A stretch of 64,000 nt of DNA, from NCBI GenBank assembly GCA_011947345.1, contig JAAVTG010000075.1, positions 372,001-436,000 on the forward strand, given 5' to 3'. Positions within the stretch are counted from its first letter, which is position 1, and every line of letters starts with the position of its first letter. The DNA is from Phytophthora quininea. Taxonomy: Eukaryota > Oomycota > Peronosporomycetes > Peronosporales > Peronosporaceae. Under the pieces are notes generated by a model. That model was not told the DNA's origin. It did not search any database and saw nothing but the letters and a program-made list of their open reading frames with translations. Below are positions 44,501-55,400 of this stretch, one piece after another. The position numbers were made by a program, and so were the translations under genes.

Positions 44501-44610
44501 TCAGACTAGTAGCCTCCAGAAAATAGTGTCTGCGACGTGCGCTAATAAAAAGTCGGTTAAAATTGGTACCAACCAAACGCCAATCGATTCTTCCGGTGTT
44601 GACGCATATC

Positions 44611-46357
44611 ATGACGGTGGCGCTGGCCTTCGAGAGCGACGATGGCTCCAGAGCCATCGAAATGCAGGTGCAAGTGCAGGAGAGCGACGGCGTGCGCGCG
44701 CCGGATGTAGCCATCCATGAGTACTACGACATCGAACGGACGGTGATGCAGATCCGCAGCGGCGGGTACTCGACAATCGCGCTGCAGTTCCCAGACTCGC
44801 TGCTTCCAGACGCCTCGCGCGTGCAGCAGCAACTCAAAGACGGACTAGATGGCCAATGGAAGCGCGTGTTCATCCTGGGCGACACGTCGTACGGCAGCTG
44901 CTGCGTGGACGAAGTGGCGGCGCAGCATCTCGTGGCCGACTGCATCGTGCACTACGGACGCACGTGTCTGAGGTAGGAACGGTCGATGATAAAGGGGTCT
45001 ATATGGTTACTAAGAGTGTAATGTATTGTGAAATAGTGCAACGACCAGCACCCCAGTCATTTACGTGTTTGGCAATGCGCCGATCGAGGTCGACGACTGC
45101 GTGCAGCAACTTGGCGATCGAGTCGCTGCTGTGGACTCTGCCAAGACGATCATGATGCTGTATGAGCCACGCTTCCACCACGCTAGTAAGACGGTGTTTG
45201 ATGCTTTGCAGACGAAGTTTGGCGAGCGGAAGCTCGTGTTCGGAACGATGAAGACGTTCTATGACCCGACTGCAGCGACTGAAGCATCGGTAGAAGACGA
45301 CGCTAACGCTGCGCTTCATATCGGCGGACAGGAGATAATCATTGACGCGGAAAATGCTGAGGTCACACCGGAATCGTTTGCGATGCTGTACATTGGCACA
45401 GAGTCGGCGCACCTCACGAGTATCCTGATGCGTTACAGCGCCGTCGACTGCTTCTCGTACAATCCTGACACGTTTTCCACTCGCAAGGAAGGCGCGGTGG
45501 TAAATCGATCGCTAATGCGCCGGTAAGATGGATCGCTGGACTTTCGAAGGTATGAACGAAGTTTAACGAATTTTTATTCGTGCAGGTTCTTCCTCGTGCA
45601 GCAAGCTAAAGAAGCACAGATTTTCGGCATTTTGATGGGCACGCTGGGAGTCTCAAAGTACCTCGACGTTGTGCACAGTCTTCAAAAGCTGATCAAGAAG
45701 TAAGCTCATATTGAATTGCTGGACTCTAGTACTCGAAAGGCTAACTCAGTGGGTACTGTTTTGCTTTGCAGGAGTGGCCGCAAGTCGTACCTGTTTGTGG
45801 TGGGCAAGGTGAACGTGCCGAAGCTCGCCAACTACGCCGAAATCGACGCGTTTGTGCTGGTGGCATGTCAGCAAAACACTCTCATGGATAGCAAGGAGTA
45901 CTACAAGCCCATCGTGACTCCGTACGAACTCCAGCTGGCGCTCTCGCCTAACGAGGAATGGGATGGCCAGTACAAGACCGACTTCCGTGAGATCATCCCA
46001 GCTCTGGAGCAGACCACCCAGAGCGTGGAAGCAGATTGTGCCGACGACGAAGACGCGGACAAGCCCTTCTTCTCGCTGGTGACAGGAACGTACAAAACAT
46101 CGTCTCACATCGCTGCCAGTGATAATGGCAATACAACCTTCGCACTCACAGCCAACGGCGAGCCTGACGCGTCAACTGCTCTGCAAGTCAAGAACGAGCG
46201 CACCGAACTCACGACATACCGCAGCGAAGCAGCCGAATTCCTAGCTACAAGAGAATACAGAGGTCTGGACCCTCGTCTTGGACAAACCCCAGCGCATGCA
46301 GCTGTTGAAGGCAGCACTGGCATCGCTCGAGGCTACACCCACGAAAGCGAACAATAG
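44611..46357 (+). CDS. DPH2: DPH2, diphthamide biosynthesis radical-SAM complex subunit
   Basis: Four exons: 44611-44972, 45049-45522, 45586-45699 and 45772-46357, giving 511 residues, the usual length. Motifs include YYDIERTVMQI, IALQFPDSLLPDA, FILGDTSYGSCCVDEVAAQH and VHYGRTCL near the N-terminus. Later come VIYVFGNAPIEVDD, YNPDTFS, QQAKEAQIFGILMGTLG and KVNVPKLANYAEIDAFVLVACQQNTL. DPH1-DPH2 carries an unusual iron-sulphur cluster that transfers the aminocarboxypropyl group from SAM to the EF2 histidine, the first step of diphthamide synthesis. The start at 44611 is preferred over in-frame 44563 because it is closest to the conserved region. Confidence 0.95.
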
Positions 46358-47439
46358 TTAAGGTTGTCGAAATAATAAAGCAGCAATCGCTTCAAGCGCT
46401 TAATGATAGAAGCAGGATTGCGAAGGAAGAGATGCTGTTTGCTAACACTGAAACAGTTTGATCGATGTTTCCTGCATGTTTGCTCGAAAGTAATGCTTCC
46501 TAGAGCCATCGCAATTATTTCGTTGATGGTCGACAGGCAATCGCTGGCGCAGACGCATTAGCTAAATGACAGATCGATCGTTTTATTGCTTCGGTATCTG
46601 CTGCAAGCCGGAGGTCACGATGGTCAGCGAAAGTGTAGGCGAGACGCACGACTGCAGTCGAAATGTGGATATGAGCCTTCGTAGTCGCCGCAGGTGTTGC
46701 AAGTGTTGGGATTCCTGAACAGCCGGCGGACACTTCCACGCGAAGTTCACGATACCTTTTGTTTGACACGATCAACCGCCATAACCAACACAAACTTGCT
46801 GTGGGTCACGAAGGGAGCTGCGTTTTAAGTTGTGTTATGTTATCGCTTACGCTGCTAGGAACGATGGTTCTTTGCCAGTCATATCGAGCGTCAACAGTCC
46901 AAGTGCTATCCACTTGAAGTGCCAAAGATCTTCCCCAATCGCTTCTCGAAAAGCGTGTCCTTTCACCGGAACCGCATGACGGTCTTGCGCCGAGCTCCAT
47001 ACATCGACCTGACTCAAGAGAGGCGGGTCCCAGTGCATATGGAGCAGTTTTTCTTGAAACCAGGCGGCAGCTTTCATGCACGCGAAAGTATACTGCTGCC
47101 ATATGCGACGGCAACAGACACGAACTCGGCTGGACCACCGCACATATCGGCTCGACAAGGAGATTTACGCTTGGTCCGGCTGTACTAATCATCCCCAAAC
47201 GACAAGGCCTCAATTGCTGGGGATTTCACCAAAACATCATCTCGTGGCCAAAGCAGTGTACGCTTGAGAGCTGCACTGGATGATAGCGCCGACTAAACAG
47301 CAACTAGTCCGGATAATGGGCGGTGAGTCGTGATGTGCTGCAGGGGCTGCAAGTTCATCAACTACGCTGGTAAAAACAAATTGCGCTGCGGCAACCATGG
47401 AGTTCGTCGGCGACTTGGTCATCTGGTCATGAACAGGCG

Positions 47440-48152
47440 GTGAAAGCCCGACCGACTCGAACAAGCCACACGGACATAGATCGATTTGTGCCAGGCGAGC
47501 GTGTTGCAGTCCTCCATCTTCAGGTCTCATTTTTCGATTGTCCTCGTTTGGCGAACTCGACCCCAATGGAGTTTCCCATCGCTATTCCGCACACCAACGC
47601 TGGGCACATGCAGCTAGTGCAACCGAATCCATGCAGCCCAACGATTGCTACGAATATCACAATGACAGGCCTCGTAGTCGCGGGCCGAGACGACGACGGA
47701 GAGGACATCCTCGTCGAGGAGGGCCCCACACCAAACGAAATCGCAGCCGACCCAGCCCTGCGATGCCGGTACCCAAGTAAACATTGTCTGCGTGCACGGT
47801 CCGTCAAGAAAACCGGCGCGCTTCACGGCATGTGCTTGCTCCACCGCGCCAAGGCCAACCGCAACCAGCGGCGGCTCAAAAACGCAAGCGACTACGTGCA
47901 GCCAGCGTCGAGAGTCATTCCACCACAGACTGGCTGCTGCAACCTCCGTTGCGTCCAGACTCGAGGCTCGACATGTTTCCGCTGGAAATGAATGGCAAGA
48001 CATCGCCTCGAGCTTCTGTTGCCAAGAACAACCAACGCCAGTCGCCACGTCAAGCTGTCGATCTCGAACCATTCCTGACGCCGGAGCCGTTGCTGCTGGA
48101 AGATCTGAAGGAGCTATGCGAGCTCGTGACCGGCAACGTTCAAGGCGTATGA
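47440..48152 (+). pseudogene. 'C-x5-C...CxxHR' family protein, copy B
   Basis: Near-identical to the copy at 39188-39900, with a few substitutions. It has the same CRYPSKHC and MCLLHRAKANRNQRR module and the same one-base frame break after RRLK in an A run near 47,880. Because A and B share the break, it is either an ancestral lesion or the same base-calling problem twice. The conserved C-terminal extension after the break argues that the gene was recently functional. Confidence 0.6.
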
Positions 48153-48480
48153 ACGTACGAACGCTGCAGGACAAGTCCAGTGCACTTGTAGAAGAACAGA
48201 GTCTCTGCCAGGAGATATCGCTAAATGTAAATGTTGTTTCGTGCGTTGATCTGTCACATCGAAAGCGTCTTCGTCAAGACAGTGCATCATTCTCGCCACA
48301 CTTGATACATCTCGTCGAGATATGTCACCAGTTGCGGCTGTCGGCGGCCGGTTCGAGAAGCTCTACTGCGTCCTTTTGGTGTAGCAGTCGATACTGTGCC
48401 TCCCCACTGCAGCGAGAAGATCCTTCCACTCACTTGAGCTTCTTGTCCCTCCAGCGCACAACTGACCCAAAATCGCTTTG

Positions 48481-49242
48481 ATGCACGTCAACGAGGACAC
48501 CGACACATTTTCATGGGATCCACCCGACGATGGCGACGTCACGAGCAGCGGTGAGCTCTCGGCACTGCTCGACTTAGTAGTATCGAGCACCTTCGACTAT
48601 CCTACTGCGACCGAACGTCCAATGCTTGACCTGGCTCCGATCCCGATACTACCATGGCTTCCGTCGCCACGAGTACCTCCCTGCAGCCTCGATGATGCCC
48701 ACGCAGCGCCAACCCTGATGATTTTCAACGGACCCGTCGTCTTTTCTCCATCGCCGACCGTCTCCACGCACTCCGAGATGACCACCACCACCACCAGCCC
48801 GCTCGTGTCTTCCATCCGTCCCCAGGCTGAATCCGATTTGAGAGCCCGGCAACCTGCTCGAGGTCAACTAGTGCCTTCTTTGAACACTTTGCAGCCGATG
48901 GAGATTTTACCCAGCCTCGAAGCACGTCAAGCACAGCAGACACCAAAGTCCACGTGCTCAGTTCCGGGCTGCAATCGCCACAGGAACAGCTTCGGAAAGT
49001 GCGCTCGGCATGGTGACGGAAACGCATACTCGACTGCTGGACGCACGCGAACGGCAGGGCAATACAAGCTCCGCTGGAGTGCTCTTAAGCTGTGCGTGCA
49101 CCCTGGCTGCAAGAAGCGAATCCAGCGCAACCAACGCTGCTTCCAGCACGGTGGCTACCGGAAATGCTGCGTGGTCGGCTGCGCGCAAATGATCCTCGGC
49201 GGAGGTTGCTGCGACCAACACGAAGCACTCGACGAAGAGTAG
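48481..49242 (+). CDS. Oomycete 'WRKY19-like' Cys/His zinc-finger protein, intact copy B
   Basis: Intact 253-residue frame from ATG 48481. The acidic N-terminus (EDTDTFSWDPPDDGD) and a Ser/Thr/Pro-rich middle are followed by three zinc-binding repeats: CSVPGC...CARHGD, LCVHPGC...CFQHGG, and CCVVGC...CCDQH. The frame is kept because the T run at 48742-48745 has four Ts; copies A and C have three. This is the only full-length uninterrupted member in the window. It ends about 200 bp before the antisense WDR70 tail that marks the segment boundary. Nuclear DNA binding is inferred from the repeat type. Confidence 0.82.
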   Translation: MHVNEDTDTFSWDPPDDGDVTSSGELSALLDLVVSSTFDYPTATERPMLDLAPIPILPWLPSPRVPPCSLDDAHAAPTLMIFNGPVVFSPSPTVSTHSEMTTTTTSPLVSSIRPQAESDLRARQPARGQLVPSLNTLQPMEILPSLEARQAQQTPKSTCSVPGCNRHRNSFGKCARHGDGNAYSTAGRTRTAGQYKLRWSALKLCVHPGCKKRIQRNQRCFQHGGYRKCCVVGCAQMILGGGCCDQHEALDEE

Positions 49243-49478
49243 TTGCCACGGAACATTGTTCAGTACCACCTCAATCATCCTGACCAAGCCATGCGAACAA
49301 AAGCAGTCATCTACAGTAGACAAAACAAGACGAAGAACGCATAAGGTAACACAACTGCCAATACATGCGTCAAGCACTTTACCTGCGTTGCGTTTAGTCT
49401 GCCATGGCGGTACTGCTGCAAACCTGCGGAAGCTACGGCTGCAGCAGACGGCGATCCTCCTCCTCCTTGGCCAGTTTC

Positions 49479-52400
49479 CCTTCTTCAAGTCATTTATGCT
49501 GTTTTCCAGCACGTGCCGAGGCAGGTTTTCGGTTGAAAATCCTCCGTTCTCTTGGATCCATTCATTGAAAATTGTCTCGATCTCGGCTCGTGGGTGTTTC
49601 CATTGCGTTGAGCTAGGAACAGAACAACATTGTCAAGTCAAGGAATCCTCCCAGAATTCCTCGCACGTACCGGTTGGCGTGATTGCAAAAGTAGGGTCTT
49701 CCTTTCTCCGTGAATCGTGTTTCCCAACCATCCGGTAAATTCAAGATGAGGAACTTCTTCATATCTTGCCACGTCATTTTCTGCCTCGAAACTGATGCTC
49801 GACCTGGAGGTGTCCGTGTAGGAGATCCAACAGGCGACACTGGTCGCTGTATAGCAGGTGGGGACGGCTAGTAACACGGTGATCAGCATTCCATTGAATT
49901 TGAGCGCGCACAATGAATTTACCGTGAAAACGATAGGCTCTGCGACGACAGGCTCCGGAGGTGCTTCATCTTCAACAGGACTACTTGGTTCCGAAGGCGC
50001 AGGGGATTCCGTTCGAGCGTAACGATACGTTTTCACCATTGCGTACGCTTCGGCGTCTCCGCAGAGTTTAATGAAGAAATCTAAAGGAGAGTGGTCAAAG
50101 GTAATTCGGTTCTGATACGACTGCTGGACTCTTACCTTCGATGTTGATACGGCCGAGCATTTCTGGATCAAAGATACTTTCTAGAGTACTCCGATGACTC
50201 GTGGTAAGGGTAAGACCGAAATCTCCGAGTACTTCATTCAGCACAGCACACGTAACCTACAAGACAGACATTGGTGAGTCGTTGATCTAGAGTAATCTAA
50301 CTTCACACTACGAGGTAATACTTTGCCTGGAACCTCAGCTTCAGCAGCCAATGCCTTTTTCAAACCATTATATGGACGCTCGGGGACCTGTTCGTCAGAA
50401 TTCCCCGCATTGCTGAGAGAATGTCATGTGCTGAAGCTTCTGGCGAGAGTCTGCATTCTTTTAAGTTTGCAGCCTCTCGAGGAGCGTTCTTCTGCTCTTC
50501 ATTCTCATTTTCCATTCGACGGAGCTCTTCTTGGAGCCCCGTGAGCCTGCATGGGAAGACTGTGTGAGTGTGCCTGTACAAAATCGCAATATATTTCTTG
50601 TCAAACCTTTTGGAATACTCGTCTTCGGCCATCAACTGATCCCTCCTGGCTTGGTCCAATCGCCGCTTCCATCGCTCTGCTGTCTCCTGAAGCTCTGCTT
50701 GATACCATGGACAATTGTTGCACCTGGGATTTCAATTGGCAAACTTGTTCCTGAGCTTCTAGCTTTGCGCGTTCAATCACTACTATTGACGCTTGCAGTT
50801 GCTGTATCTTCTCAGCGTTGTCGTTGTTGCTTTCTTCGTCGATGGCTTCAATGTCGACACGTGGGTGACAATTTCTCCAGCCAAGTATTGGGCTCCAAGG
50901 TTTATTGGTATCGACGTTCCCGTTGATTGGCGTTCATTGGCCCGTTGATCGACAGCAGGAGGACTCAAATTCTTAACATCGAAACGGAACGCCACCAAAG
51001 CCACGCCAGCAGAAGACGACGAAAGTGGGGACTGAATAGCAACACGCTCCTCGAAAATGTGTCCTTCGAGAGTAATTGCAGACCCAACCGAGACTTCGCA
51101 CACGCCAATGAGTTTATCGCCTTTTGCCTGCTTTTTCAAGAAACTTATGGAAAGTTTCGGCGTCAACGTTGGGCCAAGACACATTTTACTCAGCATTGTT
51201 TGCCACTTCGACTCAAACGTAGGATTTTCATCACCGTCGAAAAAGTTGAGTGGCCAATCTGAAGGGTATCCTTCGACAGCATAATCGCAAGATGTGAGTG
51301 GGTCGTACGCTGTGCAGTACAGTCGTGGAGTCTTTAAAGTCGGACCAGATGGGAGCGCTCTTCGTACACTTATCACCACAAAGTGGCCAGGATTATCTTC
51401 ATTGCCGTCGACAATAAAGCTAATATCTTTGCTACCAGATACACTTCCAGGAATACTCGAGATCTTGACAGTATCCGTGAAGACTACAGGGCGATCAATG
51501 CGCTGATCGCACACTTTAGGCTCATCGATATGAATTTTCTTTTGGAATTCCACTGAATTGCACCAGAGCTATTGAGTTGTGCGACACCTGTCGTGAAGAG
51601 TTCCCCTTGCGGATGTAGCTTCATGACAGCGTACGTATCTTGGTGACCCGCAAGAAAGTCTTTGAATTCTTGCCAACTGGTCTCTTCAGCTCTGGGTTCT
51701 CCAATGACTTCGTACCGGACAATTAACGACGAGGCTGCCTGAGAGATAAAATTCGTCAAAGCTCGGATTGGTAACGACGACGACTGCGATAATACATCAG
51801 CAACTGTCTGTTGAAACCCTGGACTGTTTTGCTGCTCCAAGTACTCGCTTCCGATTGACAGCACCAACTTTCGAGTAGATAGTAACCAGAAGAACGGCAG
51901 CTCGACTTGAGATAATAAGCCGCGCAATGTTGCCACAAAAGCATCGCTCTCCACTAATGATAACACTAATGTGTGTGCTCGTGAAGGGCTGGAGCTGGTG
52001 GTGGCATTTTGATGTCGATATTCTGCACGCAATCGCGAAACCAGAGCCAACAGCGTCGCGTTAAGTTTTGGGTTAAGCTCGGCAGTAACAAGACCCTGCG
52101 GAGACTTTCCAAACGCTGTTTGCCACGGAGTTCCTTGCGCTTTTTGAAGTCGACCTCAAAGATATCGCCACCTAACTGTGCCATTAGATTTGAACAATCG
52201 TATTCATTCTCATTGAGGAAGAAGTCAGCCGCGTACTTGAAAACAGGATCTTGAGCTCGGATGACAAGATCCCGACCACTTTCCACCGCTATCGTTATTA
52301 AATACTGCTGCTCGCCTTGAGTTAGCTGCAAGAAATGGCGCAGTTCATGGTCAAACTTCCGTTCGATGCCCTGCAACCCGTCAACGGCATTCGAACAGCT

Positions 52401-55400
52401 AGAATTCTGTTTACTCGAAATGTTTTCGACATATTTTATGAAGACGGATCGCGAAATAGTGCTAATACCAGAATCTGTCAATGTTGCTCCCAGACAATTC
52501 ATCAAGAGCAGTGCGTCGTTAAGACTAATATCAATACCCAACGACACCAGCAATTCCATAAACTCGGCCTGATCAATTTGATCGCTTCCGTCACCATCAA
52601 CGAGCTCGAATAATTTATCCGCGGCATTTATACTGATACTGGAGGCAAGTTTTAGATTAACTACCCGCTGGAACACGACAATTCCACCAGAATCCGGCTT
52701 GTTGTTGTCTTCAAAGCCACTTGTCGAGTTCTTTGCATATGACCAGGCTTTAATTGTTGTGCTGAACGTGAAAGCATCATACGCCAAGTTCAAAATGTCA
52801 TCGCAAATAGGAACAATAATGCTGTTCAAAATGTTTCCAGGTGTCTCTATCTTGTTGGCTGTAGCTGACGTCTCTGTCTTAATCCCCACGTGATCCTTAA
52901 GAATCCAATTTCTGAACGCTGTCAGATCGATTTTGCCATCTCCATTGCTACCGAATTTCTCCATAAGAAACGCTTTTTGACCTTGCGTAAGTACGGATAA
53001 TTCTAGAACCTCTAGCATTTTCTCAAACTCCGGTGAACTTAACCACCCCGACCTATCCACATTAAAGGTCCGAAATGTTTCATCTAGACGTGCTCGTTGC
53101 TTCTCAGTGGCCAGCTTCTCAAGTAAAATATTCCGTAACACCTCGCCAACGTGCTCATGGGGAGATTTCAATCTGGAAACAGGCTTCACATAACTTATTT
53201 TTCGCAGGTAATAATGTATAGCACGAACGACAGAACACATTTACGCAATTTGAACCATTGCAAGTGAAGGCGTTTGCGTCGTCTGTAAGTTGATTGCTTC
53301 TTCCTCCAACTTGCACGCGCTTTCCACAATCGATACATTTGACACGACTTGAGCCACTTTTTCGTCCACCAATTAAACGCGGTAGCGCCGCTGTTTTCAC
53401 TGCATCCCCAAGAGCTTGTTGTTTATTTTGCAATAATTGTCCCAAGCTAGATGTCCGTTTGGTCTCCAGATCTCGAATACGGCCACTTTTGTGCAGACCG
53501 ACAGCATCTAATGAATCAAGACTGGTACGGAATTCGGGATTTGTTCTCCCGCCAAACTCGAAGGATTTAACGCGGCGGGGACCACTGTATCCACCGATTA
53601 ATCGTGGAAGTGCGGCAGTTTTTCCTGAATCTCCAAGAGCTTGTTGCTTATTCTGCAGCAATTGTGCCAGTCTAGCTGTTCGTTTAGTCTCCAGCTCTCG
53701 AAAGCGACCGCTTTGGTGCAGTTCCTCAGCATCTAAAGTAGCGAATCCAGGAGAACTTTCAAGTGATGTATCAACTCCCTTAGAATAAACAGAAGTACCA
53801 ATGATTTCCTGTACATCATCCGTATCGTCGGAATTCGTGCAAGATTGACAGCGAACGGAAAACTCGTTCTCCAACAACTTGTAGAAATCTTGAATCGGCT
53901 GTGTCGAACGAGAGGTCCCACCACGCGTCTTATCTTGTATCGAAAGCGGGTTTTGGATAGCAAAGGAGATTGCATGGCAAACCACCGCAACTGTCGTGCC
54001 AAGACTGGGTCTCTGTCCAGAATTTCAGCCGCTATTGTTTGTCGAAGAAAGTTTTGAGAATTTGAAAACCCTGGCGCTTGGATTTGGATTTTTCTCTTCA
54101 AACGAGACTGCCTCTTATCGTTGACAGTAAGACCGCTGGCTCCATGCAGTTCAATCTCTAAAATTCCTTCACGGTGGATAACACTCAATGAATCATCCTC
54201 TTCTTCAAGGTCGGGAAGTTCACAGGCCATTTTTCCTCTTGAACGTCTGGAGTAAATAGCTTTAAAATATTTTCCGTAAGAATCACGCTGCTTGTAGTGC
54301 CATTTTCCAATCCTCCAAAGATTAAGCCGAGTTTTTCATCATCCCAGCCGTCCAGTCGCAACCCCAGCTTCTGCAGTCTTTGTCGACACTCAGACTTCGG
54401 TAACTTTACCGTCTTGACGAACTCGGCCCGTAACTCTCGTAGCCCAATACCGTAGCGCCTCGCTTGCCTTAGTAATTCCTCCTTGTCGCTTTCATACCGC
54501 CGTCTCTTTTCGGCCGATATTGAATTGCCGGTCGTCACAATGATTGCCGAGTTATTACTGGGGCTGTGGGAGGATAAAATCGTATTCCTGCTGTTAGATT
54601 TCCGAAGACTGTTGCTCTCGCTGGTTTGAGATTCTTCATCTCCTTCCTCTTCTTCTACAATTGCCTCGCCCCTTCAAGACGGAAAGTCGGCTTGTCAGAG
54701 TAAACGGAGACCCAGAAGTTGCCAACATTCGTTTGGCCGCTGACTTTATCCTGTCCACGTATATTAGTCAAGAATACTAATAAAGAGTTCATGAGAGGTT
54801 CGTACCGTCCTCATATACATGCTTGGAATAATGCAATATCTTCCGGGCTCCATGGTGGCATCAAACTACGCAAAAAAGTCATTAGTCACTACTAACAAAT
54901 GTTTCCTCCCCAAGATTACTAACCGAGACGGCTTGTTTGAACGTGTAAGCTGGCTGTGGTACGCCGTCGTCATCAATCCCAGGAATCACGGTCCCAGGGA
55001 TAATTGCAGGAGGCACAGGCTCTGGTCGTTTGCCTGTCTGGAAACTGTCCCGGTCGGCCTGTTTGTACAGACGATAATACGCATCGAGCCTTTTCTGGGG
55101 CTCTCTTATCTCGAACTTGTTGCTGTCATTCGCAGCAGGACTAAGCGAGCAGACGTGGAAACCAACTGGTACAATCTTCAGCGTTTCGCTGCCTCGTGGG
55201 TCTTCCTGACTTAACGAAGCGAAAACACGAGCACGCTGCTCAAGAACAAGCTCGAAGTGAGGATTGTTGATCCAGGTTGTCTTGGTCGTGTTGCCGCCAT
55301 TGTTTGCATCATTCCATGTTCCTTCAGATCGTCGGCCTTGCCAGGAATCAGGAAAGTCTGCCAGTGACAAAAGCTGTTAAAATGTAGCATTGCAATGAAG

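Larger units (their letters stand above)
46432..49478 (+). repeat. Duplicated segment, copy B
   Basis: Reverse complement of copy A across about 3.0 kb. The inner ends of A and B enclose the MYND pair, ALG3 and DPH2. The outer end carries the last codons of WDR70 in antisense (about 49,433-49,478) and there joins the 3' end of the calpain gene. The part at 46,432-47,430 has open frames on both strands but no recognisable product. Confidence 0.93.
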
